A DNA stretch of 19,530 nt from Alphaproteobacteria bacterium (lineage in GTDB: Bacteria > Pseudomonadota > Alphaproteobacteria > SMXP01), in assembly GCA_028280675.1 (NCBI GenBank), contig JANQLI010000219.1:1-19530 (forward strand). Reading direction: 5' to 3'. A program made the position numbers and the translations under genes. The notes beneath the pieces were generated by a model, which had not been told where the DNA came from, made no database searches, and saw only the letters and a program-made list of their open reading frames with translations. Each line of letters starts with the position of its first letter. Positions within the stretch are counted from its first letter, which is position 1. Of the stretch, positions 1 through 6,981 are shown piece by piece.

Positions 1-233
1 CACGCGTCCAACACACTGACAGCCGCTGCTTGCTGTTCCGCAGTAAACGCCGTGAAACCATTTTGCGGCTCATCATAAGCGCCGTAATTGTTGGCGTAAT
101 GCGTTGAGGAGGTTGGAAATGAATAGGTGAGAACCAACGATCCATCATCGGTGCCATCCGTCCATTTCACACCACTAACCAAGGGATCGACATGTGTTAC
201 ACCAGAAAGAGGAACAGAAACTGCGTACGCCAT
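1..233 (-). CDS. Serralysin-like (M10 family) secreted peptidase, N-terminal part only
   Basis: Leftward reading frame starting at the ATG complementary to 231-233 and still open at the window edge, giving about 77 residues. The protein has no classical signal peptide. It contains the stretch LVLTYSFPTS, then an aromatic/Gly segment, then GFTAFTAEQQAAA, which resembles the start of the metzincin domain in serralysin/RTX-type peptidases (open with a 'ITYSF' strand, then a helix that begins 'FTAEQ'). Such enzymes are exported by type I secretion using C-terminal Ca-binding repeats, which also fits the missing N-terminal signal. The HExxHxxGxxH zinc motif and any RTX repeats would lie outside the window, so catalytic competence cannot be judged. 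The upstream sequence has only a weak ribosome binding site. The gene is separated from cckA by about 210 bases and a terminator, so it is its own transcription unit. Another RTX-type surface protein is possible. Confidence 0.6.
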   Translation of the reverse strand, partial: MAYAVSVPLSGVTHVDPLVSGVKWTDGTDDGSLVLTYSFPTSSTHYANNYGAYDEPQNGFTAFTAEQQAAAVSVLDA

Positions 234-446
234 AAACAACCACTACTCAAAACGACAAGACGACATGACGCGAACATGACCTCGCGTCTCTTCATGGTCA
301 TCCATAGAGGTTGGCGTTTAAAGCGGCGCTAAATCGGCACCACAGACTTTTGCTAAATTTTAAACGAATTAAGTGAGATAAAAACTAGATCGAATTTTAT
401 TTAATTCCATCCAGTTACAAATTTTATCAGACGTAGACAACCGATA
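234..446. other. Intergenic region between cckA and the peptidase gene
   Basis: About 210 bases, A+T-rich in the half nearest cckA. It contains the cckA-side terminator (380-416) and must also contain the promoter of the leftward peptidase gene. I could not identify a convincing -35/-10 or sigma-54 element. A TTAA-N5-TTAA motif near 359-371 has the wrong spacing for a CtrA box. Confidence 0.6.
380..416 (-). terminator. Intrinsic terminator after cckA
   Basis: On the minus strand, starting 31 bases after the cckA stop, two 14-base arms (403-416 and 383-396) pair with 12 Watson-Crick pairs, one G-T and one G-G mismatch around a six-base loop. The stem is followed by a run of five T (plus-strand A at 380-384). 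This is the expected form of a Rho-independent terminator and marks the end of the flgB-to-cckA operon. The stem is not G+C-rich, so the strength of termination is uncertain. Confidence 0.7.
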
Positions 447-2732
447 CTACTCACCCAAAACCTCTTTGACTTTGGCGGCAAGTTGTTTCAGTGAAAACGG
501 CTTTGGCAAAAAGGTTGTGTTTTCTGGGCGCTCGGTATCCTTGAATGCATCTTCCGCATAACCGGAAATGAAGATGATTTTTGTGTCTTCTTTGAGCGCC
601 CGCGCCTCGCGCGCTAAGGTCGGCCCATCCATTTCCGGCATCACCACATCCGACACCATAAGGTCAATGGGTCCGTCATGATTTTTGAAAATATCCAAGG
701 CCTGAACGCCATTTGCCGCTTCGAGGACTTCATAGCCGCGGCTTGAGAGGGCCCGCGTTGCAAAGGCGCGCACAGCATCTTCATCTTCCACCAACAAGAT
801 CGTGCCCATACCGGTCAAATCACGGGCTTCTGGTTCTTGCTTGGCGCTTTCCTCACGCGCTGCTTTATCTTCCGCCGTCTCTTCATATTCCGGCAAATAA
901 ATACGGAAGGTGGTGCCAACGCCTATTTCGCTGTCACAAAAGATAAACCCATCCATCTGCTTGATGATGCCATAAACCGTGGACAGCCCGAGACCTGTTC
1001 CCTGGCCAACGCCTTTGGTGGTGAAAAAGGGATCAAAAATTTTCTCAAGAACATCTTCCGGCATGCCCGTGCCGCTGTCTTTGACTTCGATCAGCACATA
1101 CCGGCCTGGCTCAACCACATCTTCAACCACATTGCGCTTCGCAGGCTGCGTGATCGCCTTGGTCGCGATGTCCAGTGTTCCCCCATCCGGCATCGCATCT
1201 CGCGCATTCACAGAAAGATTAATCAACGCCGTATCAAGCTGGCTTTGGTCCACCTTTAAAAGACCAAGGTGGCGCCCATGCACCACATTCAAATCCACTT
1301 TTTCCCCAAGAAGACGATGCAAAAGCATCGACAGGTCATTTAAGACATCGGTTGGCGACATGACCTTTTGCGTGAGGGTTTGCTGACGCGAGAAAGCCAA
1401 TAATTGGCGCACAAGATTTGCCGCACGATTGGCATTTTGACGGATCTGATCAATGTCATTAAAAGACGGGTCACCAGCATGGTGACGCGTCAGCAAGAGA
1501 TCGCAAAAACCAATAATGGCGGTCAGCAAGTTATTGAAGTCATGCGCAACGCCGCCAGCAAGCTGTCCCACAGCCTGCATTTTCTGTGATTGCGCCATTT
1601 GCATTTCAAGGGATTTATGTTCCCGCATATCGACCAAATAGACGATCACTTCATCGGCCGTTTCACTGTCCGGATCACCATCCAAAAGAGCAAGGTAAAG
1701 CCGCACAGAAATTGCGTCTTTGCCGTCTACTGATTGGAACGCCACATCAAGCGGCACGGACGGTGCTGCATCCTCGCGGCACGCCCGGATGCGTTCCGCA
1801 ACCTCTTTTGCATCGTCGCCCTCAAAGAGATCCGCGAATGACATCGCAGTTTCATCACTGCCCTTGCCAAGAAGCGTTTGCGCCGCTTGGTTGGCTTGGA
1901 CAAGCGCCCCGTCTTGATCAAGGATCACAAGACCAAGAGGCGCATTCTTGAAGAGGCTTAAATCTTCTCGGCCATAGGCCGACGCCACATCCACAATATC
2001 TTGCGCATCAAGATCAAGTGTCATCCCCTCAGCCGGGGTCTGGACCTCATCACCATTAATGGTGCCAAGCTCTAAGTCCACAGTAGCCGCTGCTTCAAGG
2101 GGTCTTTCGATCAGACGATAGAGTGCGTAATCACGCACCCCTTCAATGGGTGTCACCGTTGCCTGCAAGACACGGCTTTCGTCATTTGCTGTTTTGAGAC
2201 GTAAAAGCTCAGAACCGGTTTCCCCAGAACGCGCCGCCCGGGCTAAGCGATAGAGCGGCGCGGCAAGATCTTCGTCTCCGGCAAAGACTTGCTCTAAGGG
2301 CAATGGCCGGCCCACATTGCGCGCGCGGTTCCCTGCTTGCGTCAGCGTTTCATAGGCCTGGTTCGCATAGATCACAGCGCCATTGCGATTCACGATCAGA
2401 TACGCTTCCGGGGTTTCATCAAGCACACGGATAAAGAGACCTGCTTCCTGAAAGCCATGGCTACGCGCGCGATTAGCCGCCTCTTGATTCTTCCCAAAGC
2501 TGAGAGAGCCTGTGGCCAAGCCATAAAAAACGATAAAAAGAAGGGATGCGCCACCCGCCACTAAAATAAGACCAGGGAAGCCCGCCTCAGGCGAAAACAA
2601 CACCCAAAACCACACCAACAAGGCCACACTGATAGAAATGCCTAAGATCCATGGCAATGCATCATTCCGCCGCAAATACGCCAAGGTGCCCCTCCTTACT
2701 CTCTTCCGCATCGAATCACTCTTCGCGGCCAT
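447..2732 (-). CDS. cckA: Hybrid sensor histidine kinase CckA
   Basis: A 761-residue membrane-bound hybrid kinase. In order: two membrane segments (about 26-46 and 52-74), a PAS domain (about 95-205), a second PAS domain (about 255-370), a HisKA domain with H-box LAGGVAHDFNNLLTAIIGF (phospho-accepting His about 397), a HATPase domain with N-box VNARDAMPDGG (Asn about 509), G1 box DSGTGM and G2 box GQGTGLGL, and a C-terminal receiver with acidic pair VEDED and phospho-Asp about 695 in SDVVMPEMDG. This order and H-box are typical of alphaproteobacterial CckA, which phosphorylates CtrA and CpdR through the phosphotransferase ChpT and can also act as a phosphatase. The ATG at 2730-2732 is preferred because GGAAGGGG lies seven bases before it. 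A GTG 42 bases upstream has no good ribosome site. It is the last gene of the flagellar operon behind flhB, a placement I recall from Caulobacter as well. Confidence 0.93.
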   Translation of the reverse strand: MAAKSDSMRKRVRRGTLAYLRRNDALPWILGISISVALLVWFWVLFSPEAGFPGLILVAGGASLLFIVFYGLATGSLSFGKNQEAANRARSHGFQEAGLFIRVLDETPEAYLIVNRNGAVIYANQAYETLTQAGNRARNVGRPLPLEQVFAGDEDLAAPLYRLARAARSGETGSELLRLKTANDESRVLQATVTPIEGVRDYALYRLIERPLEAAATVDLELGTINGDEVQTPAEGMTLDLDAQDIVDVASAYGREDLSLFKNAPLGLVILDQDGALVQANQAAQTLLGKGSDETAMSFADLFEGDDAKEVAERIRACREDAAPSVPLDVAFQSVDGKDAISVRLYLALLDGDPDSETADEVIVYLVDMREHKSLEMQMAQSQKMQAVGQLAGGVAHDFNNLLTAIIGFCDLLLTRHHAGDPSFNDIDQIRQNANRAANLVRQLLAFSRQQTLTQKVMSPTDVLNDLSMLLHRLLGEKVDLNVVHGRHLGLLKVDQSQLDTALINLSVNARDAMPDGGTLDIATKAITQPAKRNVVEDVVEPGRYVLIEVKDSGTGMPEDVLEKIFDPFFTTKGVGQGTGLGLSTVYGIIKQMDGFIFCDSEIGVGTTFRIYLPEYEETAEDKAAREESAKQEPEARDLTGMGTILLVEDEDAVRAFATRALSSRGYEVLEAANGVQALDIFKNHDGPIDLMVSDVVMPEMDGPTLAREARALKEDTKIIFISGYAEDAFKDTERPENTTFLPKPFSLKQLAAKVKEVLGE

Positions 2733-2837
2733 AAAATAACCCCTTCCTCTGCATCTGCACAGCCTATCACTCACAGGTATTCAGGGAACAGGAGGTTTCT
2801 TGGAGATTTTATGAAAGCAGGCCGCCGCCAAAGCCAC

Positions 2838-3923
2838 CTATATGGAACGGGACTGGGTAAACTTGTTTTTTAGGCGCATAACGTAGGAAATGACCTCAGC
2901 CACAGCCTGATAATGATCATGCGGGATTTCATCCTCAATCTCGACAGTGGCAAAAAGAGCGCGTGCGAGAGGCGGGTTCTCCACGATGGGCACATCGTGC
3001 TCTTTAGCGATTTCACGAATACGGAAGGCGATATTATCGGCCCCTTTGGCCACGCAGACAGGCGCGCCCGTCTCTCCGGTTTCATATTTCAATGCGACCG
3101 CAAAGTGCGTTGGGTTGGTGATCACCACTGTCGCGTCTGGCACATTGGCCATCATGCGCTGGCGGCCACGCTCCATACGAATCTGGCGCAATTTGCCTTT
3201 GACATGCGGGTCACCCTCGGTTTGCTTGTGTTCGTCTTTGACCTCTTGCTTGGTCATGCGCTGATTTTTCATGAAATCATATTTTTGATAGGCAAAATCG
3301 AGGCCTGCAATGACTGAGAGAACCGCCATCACCCCGCCAAGCATTTGCAGGGAGAGGGTCTGCAACAAGGGGAAGAAGGAGCCAATATCGCGCATCACAA
3401 TATCAGCGAGCTGTTCGTGTTCGGGCCAGACGACTAAGAACGCCACCGCCCCAATCAAGGTGAGCTTGGCGAGACCCTTGGCAAAATTCACCAAAGCCGC
3501 CGTTCCAAAGAGACGCTTAAAGCCTTTCAATGGTGAAATCTTATCAAGCTTCGGTTTCATCCGCTCAATCGTAAAGACAGGACGATGCTGCACCAGATTA
3601 CCGATGACCGCAGCGATGCAGAACACGCCAAAGGGCATAGCGATCATCACCACGACATCACGCCCCAAATCGTTCATGAGCCGCGGCAACCCACCTGGCT
3701 CGGTCGTCAGATCATGGGGTTTGGCGATAAATTGTGACAACAGGCCCATAAGGTCCGTCATCATCGTCGGCCCCCAAAAGGCGATAAACATAGTTCCCGC
3801 CGCCAAGACAAACCAGGTGCTCACTTCCTGACTTTTCGCAACCTGACCTTTTTTATGAGCGTCCTGAAGTTTTTTCTCGGTCGGTTGCTCTGTCTTTTGA
3901 CTTTGATCCTGATCGTTCGCCAC
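2838..3923 (-). CDS. flhB: Flagellar export switch protein FlhB
   Basis: A 361-residue inner-membrane protein of the flagellar type III export apparatus, the usual length for FlhB. It begins with the typical soluble N-terminus (KTEQPTEKKLQDAHKKGQVAKSQEV) in its hallmark form TEQPTEKKL...G-x-V-A-K-S-x-E. It has four hydrophobic segments (about 35-65, 90-112, 145-166, 185-212) and a cytoplasmic domain containing the self-cleavage motif NPTH at about 270-273 within VVITNPTHFAVALKY. Cleavage between Asn and Pro switches export from rod/hook to filament substrates. With all four motif residues present, it should be cleavage-competent. It lies 15 bases after fliR and about 105 bases before cckA, all on the same strand with no obvious terminator between. 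Confidence 0.97.
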   Translation of the reverse strand: MANDQDQSQKTEQPTEKKLQDAHKKGQVAKSQEVSTWFVLAAGTMFIAFWGPTMMTDLMGLLSQFIAKPHDLTTEPGGLPRLMNDLGRDVVVMIAMPFGVFCIAAVIGNLVQHRPVFTIERMKPKLDKISPLKGFKRLFGTAALVNFAKGLAKLTLIGAVAFLVVWPEHEQLADIVMRDIGSFFPLLQTLSLQMLGGVMAVLSVIAGLDFAYQKYDFMKNQRMTKQEVKDEHKQTEGDPHVKGKLRQIRMERGRQRMMANVPDATVVITNPTHFAVALKYETGETGAPVCVAKGADNIAFRIREIAKEHDVPIVENPPLARALFATVEIEDEIPHDHYQAVAEVISYVMRLKNKFTQSRSI

Positions 3924-3938
3924 GTCTTCCCTCCTTAT

Positions 3939-4715
3939 CTACACTAGGAAGTTGCCAAGGACGGTCTGGAAATAATCCGCAAACCACAGCATCATGGCGC
4001 TGAGCACCAACATGAGGATCAAAAAGCCAAGCAAGATATTGGCTGGTATGGCGATAAAAAAGATTTGCACTTGGGGCATCAACTTCGAGAGGATGCCCAC
4101 ACCGAGATAAAAGACCAAACTGACGATGAGAAATGGCGCGGCAAGTTGCACCGCCAATATAAAACTTCCTGCAACAGTGTCCGTGGCCAATTGCACAAGG
4201 CTTTGCCATTCCCATTGCGCTCCTGCGGGGAATAAGGTGTAGGAATCATAAAGCGCGCCAATCATTAAATGGTGCAGATTCGTCACAAAGATGATCGTCA
4301 CAGCGGTGATGGATAAAAATGTTCCAATCAACGCGCTTTGCACGCCTTGTGTGGGATCATAATTTTGCGCAAAGGCCAAGCTGGTTTGAAAAGCAATCAA
4401 CGTGCCAGCCGTTTGCACGGCACTCATCACAAGGCGGACGATGGCGCCAATGGCAAGGCCGATGAGAAGTTCGGCAATCGCAAACACGATCAACGCAAGA
4501 CTTGTGACAGGCATCTGTGGATAGGTTTCCACAACAAAGGCATAAACAAGAACAGACAGAGCAAGCCCCAAAACGAGGCGGACATTTGCCGGTACGCTTT
4601 CCGCTCCGAGCGCTGGCATCACCATAACAAGCGCACCCATGCGCGCAAACACAGCCAGAAAGACAAAAACTTGCTGGCTGAGAAAATCATGGGATATGGA
4701 AAAAGAGAAACTCAT
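3939..4715 (-). CDS. fliR: Flagellar biosynthetic protein FliR
   Basis: A 258-residue polytopic inner-membrane protein with about six hydrophobic stretches, the standard FliR length. Family signatures seen are FARMGALVMVMPALG near residues 23-37, the DPTQGVQSALIG segment near 119-130, and PQVQIFFIAIPANILLGF near the C-terminus. FliR forms part of the FliPQR export gate through which rod, hook and filament subunits pass. The start is the ATG complementary to 4713-4715. The ribosome site before it is weak, with an AAGGG about 11 bases upstream. It follows fliQ after 24 bases and precedes flhB by 15, so translational coupling is likely. Confidence 0.96.
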   Translation of the reverse strand: MSFSFSISHDFLSQQVFVFLAVFARMGALVMVMPALGAESVPANVRLVLGLALSVLVYAFVVETYPQMPVTSLALIVFAIAELLIGLAIGAIVRLVMSAVQTAGTLIAFQTSLAFAQNYDPTQGVQSALIGTFLSITAVTIIFVTNLHHLMIGALYDSYTLFPAGAQWEWQSLVQLATDTVAGSFILAVQLAAPFLIVSLVFYLGVGILSKLMPQVQIFFIAIPANILLGFLILMLVLSAMMLWFADYFQTVLGNFLV

Positions 4716-4739
4716 ACGCCTGAGGAGCCCTTCACAGCG

Positions 4740-5003
4740 TTACATACCCGCAATCCGTTCCGCCATGCGCTCCATCAAACCACCGAGATTTATGGCCATA
4801 AACGGCATGAACAAGAGAAGCGAGATAAAGATCGCAATAATTTTCGGCACAAACACCAAGGTCATCTCTTGGACTTGTGTCAGCGCTTGCAACAGCGCAA
4901 TGACCAAACCCACACCAAGGGCCACCAACATTACTGGCGTCGAGACTTGCAAAAGCACCCAGATCGCATCGCGACCGATTTCAATGACTTCGGGACCATT
5001 CAT
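4740..5003 (-). CDS. fliQ: Flagellar biosynthetic protein FliQ
   Basis: An 87-residue protein with two long hydrophobic hairpin segments (about 15-39 and 48-76), matching the size and topology of FliQ, the lateral-gate subunit of the FliPQR export gate. Recognisable positions include GRDAIWVLL near the start and ALTQVQEMTLVFVPKI between the two segments. The start chosen is the ATG at 5001-5003 (MNGPEV), preceded by AGAAGGT at suitable spacing. The open frame continues upstream into the fliE end but the added residues are polar and unlike any FliQ, so I excluded them. About 67 bases separate it from fliE, the widest gap within the rod/gate part of this operon. Confidence 0.95.
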   Translation of the reverse strand: MNGPEVIEIGRDAIWVLLQVSTPVMLVALGVGLVIALLQALTQVQEMTLVFVPKIIAIFISLLLFMPFMAINLGGLMERMAERIAGM

Positions 5004-5070
5004 TGACGTCTGACCTTCTGTAAGGGAATTCAAATGAGAGCTGCACTCTTCTACCGCAGCACCGCACGCC

Positions 5071-5388
5071 TTAGATCGGCATACGCATAATATTTTGATA
5101 CGCCTCAATGACTTTATCGCGCACCGCCACTACGGTTTCGAGAGTCATTTCAGCAGCGGTAATGGCGGTCACCACATCGACCATTTCCGCCCCGCCATTT
5201 AATGAGGTGATCGCTTGCGCTTCACTGACCTTTCCGACGTCAACGGCATCATTGATCATGCCATCAAGCAAATCGCCAAAATTGGCGCCTTGCGGTTTCG
5301 CCACACTTTCACCAGCCCCGCTTTGGCTTGCGGCTTTGACAGCGGCTTCCGCATAGGCTTTCGAAGCCATAAGAGAATTAATTGACAT
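5071..5388 (-). CDS. fliE: Flagellar hook-basal body complex protein FliE
   Basis: A 105-residue protein of the usual FliE length. The N-terminal third is low-complexity and Ala/Gly/Ser-rich. The conserved C-terminal part contains FGDLLDGMINDAVD, then SLNGGAEMVDVVTAITAAE and VRDKVIEAYQNIMRMPI, the classic FliE ending. FliE is the first rod component. It links the FliPQR gate and MS-ring to the proximal rod and is itself exported without a cleaved signal. A good ribosome site (AAGGA) lies about nine bases before the ATG at 5386-5388. It sits 31 bases after flgC, in the common flgB-flgC-fliE order. Confidence 0.96.
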   Translation of the reverse strand: MSINSLMASKAYAEAAVKAASQSGAGESVAKPQGANFGDLLDGMINDAVDVGKVSEAQAITSLNGGAEMVDVVTAITAAEMTLETVVAVRDKVIEAYQNIMRMPI

Positions 5389-5419
5389 AATACGTTATCC
5401 TTAAACTTATGCTTTCATT

Positions 5420-5830
5420 TTAGCTGCGGCGGAGGAGATCAAGTGTGCTCCCCATCATACGCTGCGTGGACTTAATAACATTGAGGTTGGCTTCATAAGA
5501 TTGCTGGGCATCTTTCATGTCCATCATCTCAATCAAACCATTCACATTCGGTAATTGAATGTAACCCAGCTCATCGGCCGCCGGATGACCGGGGCTAAAC
5601 TTGCGGCGGAATGGCGATTGATCCGCGACTGTTTTTGACATGGTTACCACTTCCACACCGTTGGTTTGATCCATGACATTCTTAAAGGTCGGGATTTGGC
5701 GACGGTACGGGGCTTTGCCAGGTTCGGGCGTGCTGTTGGCATTTGCCAAGTTTTGCGAAATAATCCGCATACGCGCATTTTGTGTGCGCATCCCAGCCGC
5801 AGCAACAAGGAGTGATTTAAAAACGTTCAT
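5420..5830 (-). CDS. flgC: Proximal rod protein FlgC
   Basis: A 136-residue rod protein. The N-terminal helix carries the rod/hook signature (AAAGMRTQNARMRIISQNLANANST) with the conserved NLANANS core, followed by the FlgC-type P-x-x-x-P-Y-R-R motif. The C-terminal helix (KDAQQSYEANLNVIKSTQRM) packs against the N-terminal one in the assembled rod. It is exported by the flagellar type III system. I use the ATG at 5828-5830. An adjacent upstream TTG would add a single residue, and the AAGGA ribosome site at 9 (ATG) or 6 (TTG) bases does not decide between them. It lies 25 bases after flgB and 31 before fliE. Confidence 0.96.
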   Translation of the reverse strand: MNVFKSLLVAAAGMRTQNARMRIISQNLANANSTPEPGKAPYRRQIPTFKNVMDQTNGVEVVTMSKTVADQSPFRRKFSPGHPAADELGYIQLPNVNGLIEMMDMKDAQQSYEANLNVIKSTQRMMGSTLDLLRRS

Positions 5831-5855
5831 CAAGTATGATCCTTAACTCTGGCGC

Positions 5856-6263
5856 TTACTTGCTACGAATAGCCATGCGCATAATGTCTAAGCTTTTCTT
5901 ATAAAGGCTTGTGACTGATTGATATTCCATTTGCGTTTCGGCAATTTTCATCATCTGCTCTTCAAGCACGACAGAATTACCGTCGGGTGTCGCTTCCCAA
6001 TCGGTGTCGGCCTCAATTTTTTGTAAAGGCGTGGCCCCCTTCATTGCCGCCAATTGAAAATGCGATTGATGGGTTGCGCCATTCTTTGGCACTTTGTTCG
6101 TACCGGCCACAAGCTCACCGAACGTCACCTCTTTTAGGTCTTGCGCTTTGTAACCTGGCGCATTGGCATTGGCGACGTTTTGCGCAATCACGCTTTGACG
6201 TTCATTCAGCCACACCATCTTGCCACGCAGCGCGCTTAAGAGCGGTATATTGTCAAGCAGCAT
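5856..6263 (-). CDS. flgB: Proximal rod protein FlgB
   Basis: A 135-residue rod protein and the first gene of the leftward operon. The N-terminal region has the rod signature with QSVIAQNVANANAPGYKAQD (near residues 23-42). The C-terminal helix contains EEQMMKIAETQMEYQSVTSL and ends KKSLDIMRMAIRSK, as is typical for FlgB. The protein is exported through the FliPQR gate and polymerises next to FliE. The ATG is complementary to 6261-6263, with a modest GGAATGGG upstream. The 320-base divergent region behind it contains an exact TTAA-N7-TTAA box centred about 58 bases before the start, suggesting CtrA-type control of the operon. Confidence 0.95.
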   Translation of the reverse strand: MLLDNIPLLSALRGKMVWLNERQSVIAQNVANANAPGYKAQDLKEVTFGELVAGTNKVPKNGATHQSHFQLAAMKGATPLQKIEADTDWEATPDGNSVVLEEQMMKIAETQMEYQSVTSLYKKSLDIMRMAIRSK

Positions 6264-6313
6264 TTACCCATTCCGTTTTATCTTGTCGTATTAGGAATTA
6301 TTTGCCGACAAAG

Positions 6314-6328
6314 TTAAAACGCGATTAA
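6314..6328. promoter_or_regulatory. CtrA-type box (exact TTAA-N7-TTAA), flgB side
   Basis: Exact TTAA, seven bases, TTAA. This is the core of the CtrA recognition sequence known from Caulobacter and relatives. It lies 51-65 bases upstream of the flgB start, a plausible position for activation of the flgB-cckA operon. The motif was read directly; binding is inferred. The A+T-rich context raises the chance rate somewhat, but a second exact copy lies 126 bases away. Confidence 0.6.
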
Positions 6329-6382
6329 AAATGCACAAAAGAAATTAAACCTTCTTCCACTTTTTGCGCTTGTTAATTTTGC

Positions 6383-6416
6383 GTTTACACAATTCCTCCG
6401 TAAACGAATTGTTTAC
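6383..6416. repeat. Three alternating GTTTAC / GTAAAC half-sites
   Basis: GTTTAC at 6383-6388, its complement GTAAAC at 6400-6405 and GTTTAC again at 6411-6416. The last two form a perfect palindrome with a five-base GAATT spacer. The first pair is an inverted repeat with an 11-base spacer, extended to seven bases per arm. Midpoints are 17 and 11 bases apart. The arrangement looks like an operator array for a dimeric regulator. The regulator is unknown. Confidence 0.45.
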
Positions 6417-6453
6417 TAAAAACTTCTCAAAACAACACAGATGAGCCTGCGTT

Positions 6454-6468
6454 TTAACGGCGCATTAA
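6454..6468. promoter_or_regulatory. CtrA-type box (exact TTAA-N7-TTAA), fliO side
   Basis: A second exact TTAA-N7-TTAA, with spacer CGGCGCA, 115-129 bases upstream of the fliO start. Its G+C-rich spacer makes it less likely to be a by-product of general A+T richness than the copy at 6314. It could serve the fliOP operon, or both operons. Confidence 0.6.
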
Positions 6469-6482
6469 GCATAACGGCCTAG

Positions 6483-6516
6483 CGTTGGGACCAACGGAGG
6501 CAAAGTCCTCCTTTGC
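6483..6516 (+). repeat. Cluster of three short palindromes before fliO
   Basis: CGTTGG-GA-CCAACG (6483-6496) is followed by two overlapping, mutually exclusive stems: GGAGG pairing with CCTCC (6496-6511) and GCAAAG pairing with CTTTGC (6500-6516). The cluster lies 66-100 bases upstream of the fliO start. It could be operator DNA or a switching RNA leader, and no T run follows that would make it a terminator. Confidence 0.4.
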
Positions 6517-6582
6517 ATAACGAGAAGAAGTCTCAATCAATGATAAACTTAATCAATCGTAAATGGTTTGCGGGGTGTGCTC

Positions 6583-6981
6583 ATGGAACTTGCTGAGTAT
6601 GCACGCTTTATTTTTGCACTCGCTTTCGTTCTGGGCCTTATCGGGGCGCTGGCGATGCTGGCAAAGAAACTGGGATGGGCGAATGGTCAATTCGCCTCAC
6701 AAACAAAACTGGGGCGTTTGCAAGTGGTCGAACAATTGACCCTTGATGCCCGCCGTTCCCTCGTCTTGGTGCGCCGAGATGATGTGGAACACCTTCTGAT
6801 CCTCGGCACACAAGGTGAGATCGTGCTCGACCGCGATCTCTCGACCGACATCTTGCCGCAAAATACAGACAATGATGATCAGGAACGCGCCAGCGCGCCG
6901 CTGATCTTCGCTGACTTTAAAAAGAAGTTTCATGGTTTGGCGGCGAACAGCCAACCCCCGCAAGGCGGAGACGCCTCCTAA
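6583..6981 (+). CDS. fliO: Flagellar biosynthetic protein FliO
   Basis: A 132-residue protein with one N-terminal membrane segment (about 6-27) and a short cytoplasmic domain containing the FliO signature LQVVEQLTLDARRSLVLVRRD followed by VEHLLILG. The pattern is V-V-E-x-x-x-L-D-x-x-R-x-L-V-L-V then E-H-L-L-I-L-G. FliO is an assembly factor that stabilises FliP while the export gate forms. The ATG at 6583-6585 is chosen because a GGGG stretch lies about eight bases upstream. In-frame TTG and GTG codons just before it would add only a few residues. Its stop TAA overlaps the fliP ATG as TAATG, so the two are translationally coupled. Confidence 0.88.
   Translation: MELAEYARFIFALAFVLGLIGALAMLAKKLGWANGQFASQTKLGRLQVVEQLTLDARRSLVLVRRDDVEHLLILGTQGEIVLDRDLSTDILPQNTDNDDQERASAPLIFADFKKKFHGLAANSQPPQGGDAS

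Larger units (their letters stand above)
6264..6582. promoter_or_regulatory. Divergent flgB/fliO control region
   Basis: A 319-base non-coding, A+T-rich interval between two divergent flagellar operons. It holds two exact TTAA-N7-TTAA boxes (6314-6328 and 6454-6468), two one-mismatch versions (TTAA-N7-TTTA at 6373-6387 and TTAA-N7-TAAA at 6549-6563), a three-part GTTTAC/GTAAAC array (6383-6416) and a cluster of short palindromes (6483-6516). No sigma-54 GG-N10-GC element was found on either strand. No credible short gene is seen. Confidence 0.75.

Noticed and set aside
359..371. TTAA-N5-TTAA upstream of the peptidase gene as a CtrA box
   Set aside because: The spacer is five bases instead of seven.
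2733..2774. Upstream GTG start that would lengthen CckA by 14 residues
   Set aside because: The added sequence is Cys/Arg-rich and has no ribosome site, while the ATG at 2732 has GGAAGGGG at ideal distance.
4338..5006. 222-residue plus-strand frame opposite fliR and fliQ
   Set aside because: It is extremely His/Lys/Arg/Asn-rich, as expected for the complement of hydrophobic membrane-protein codons, and overlaps two certain genes.
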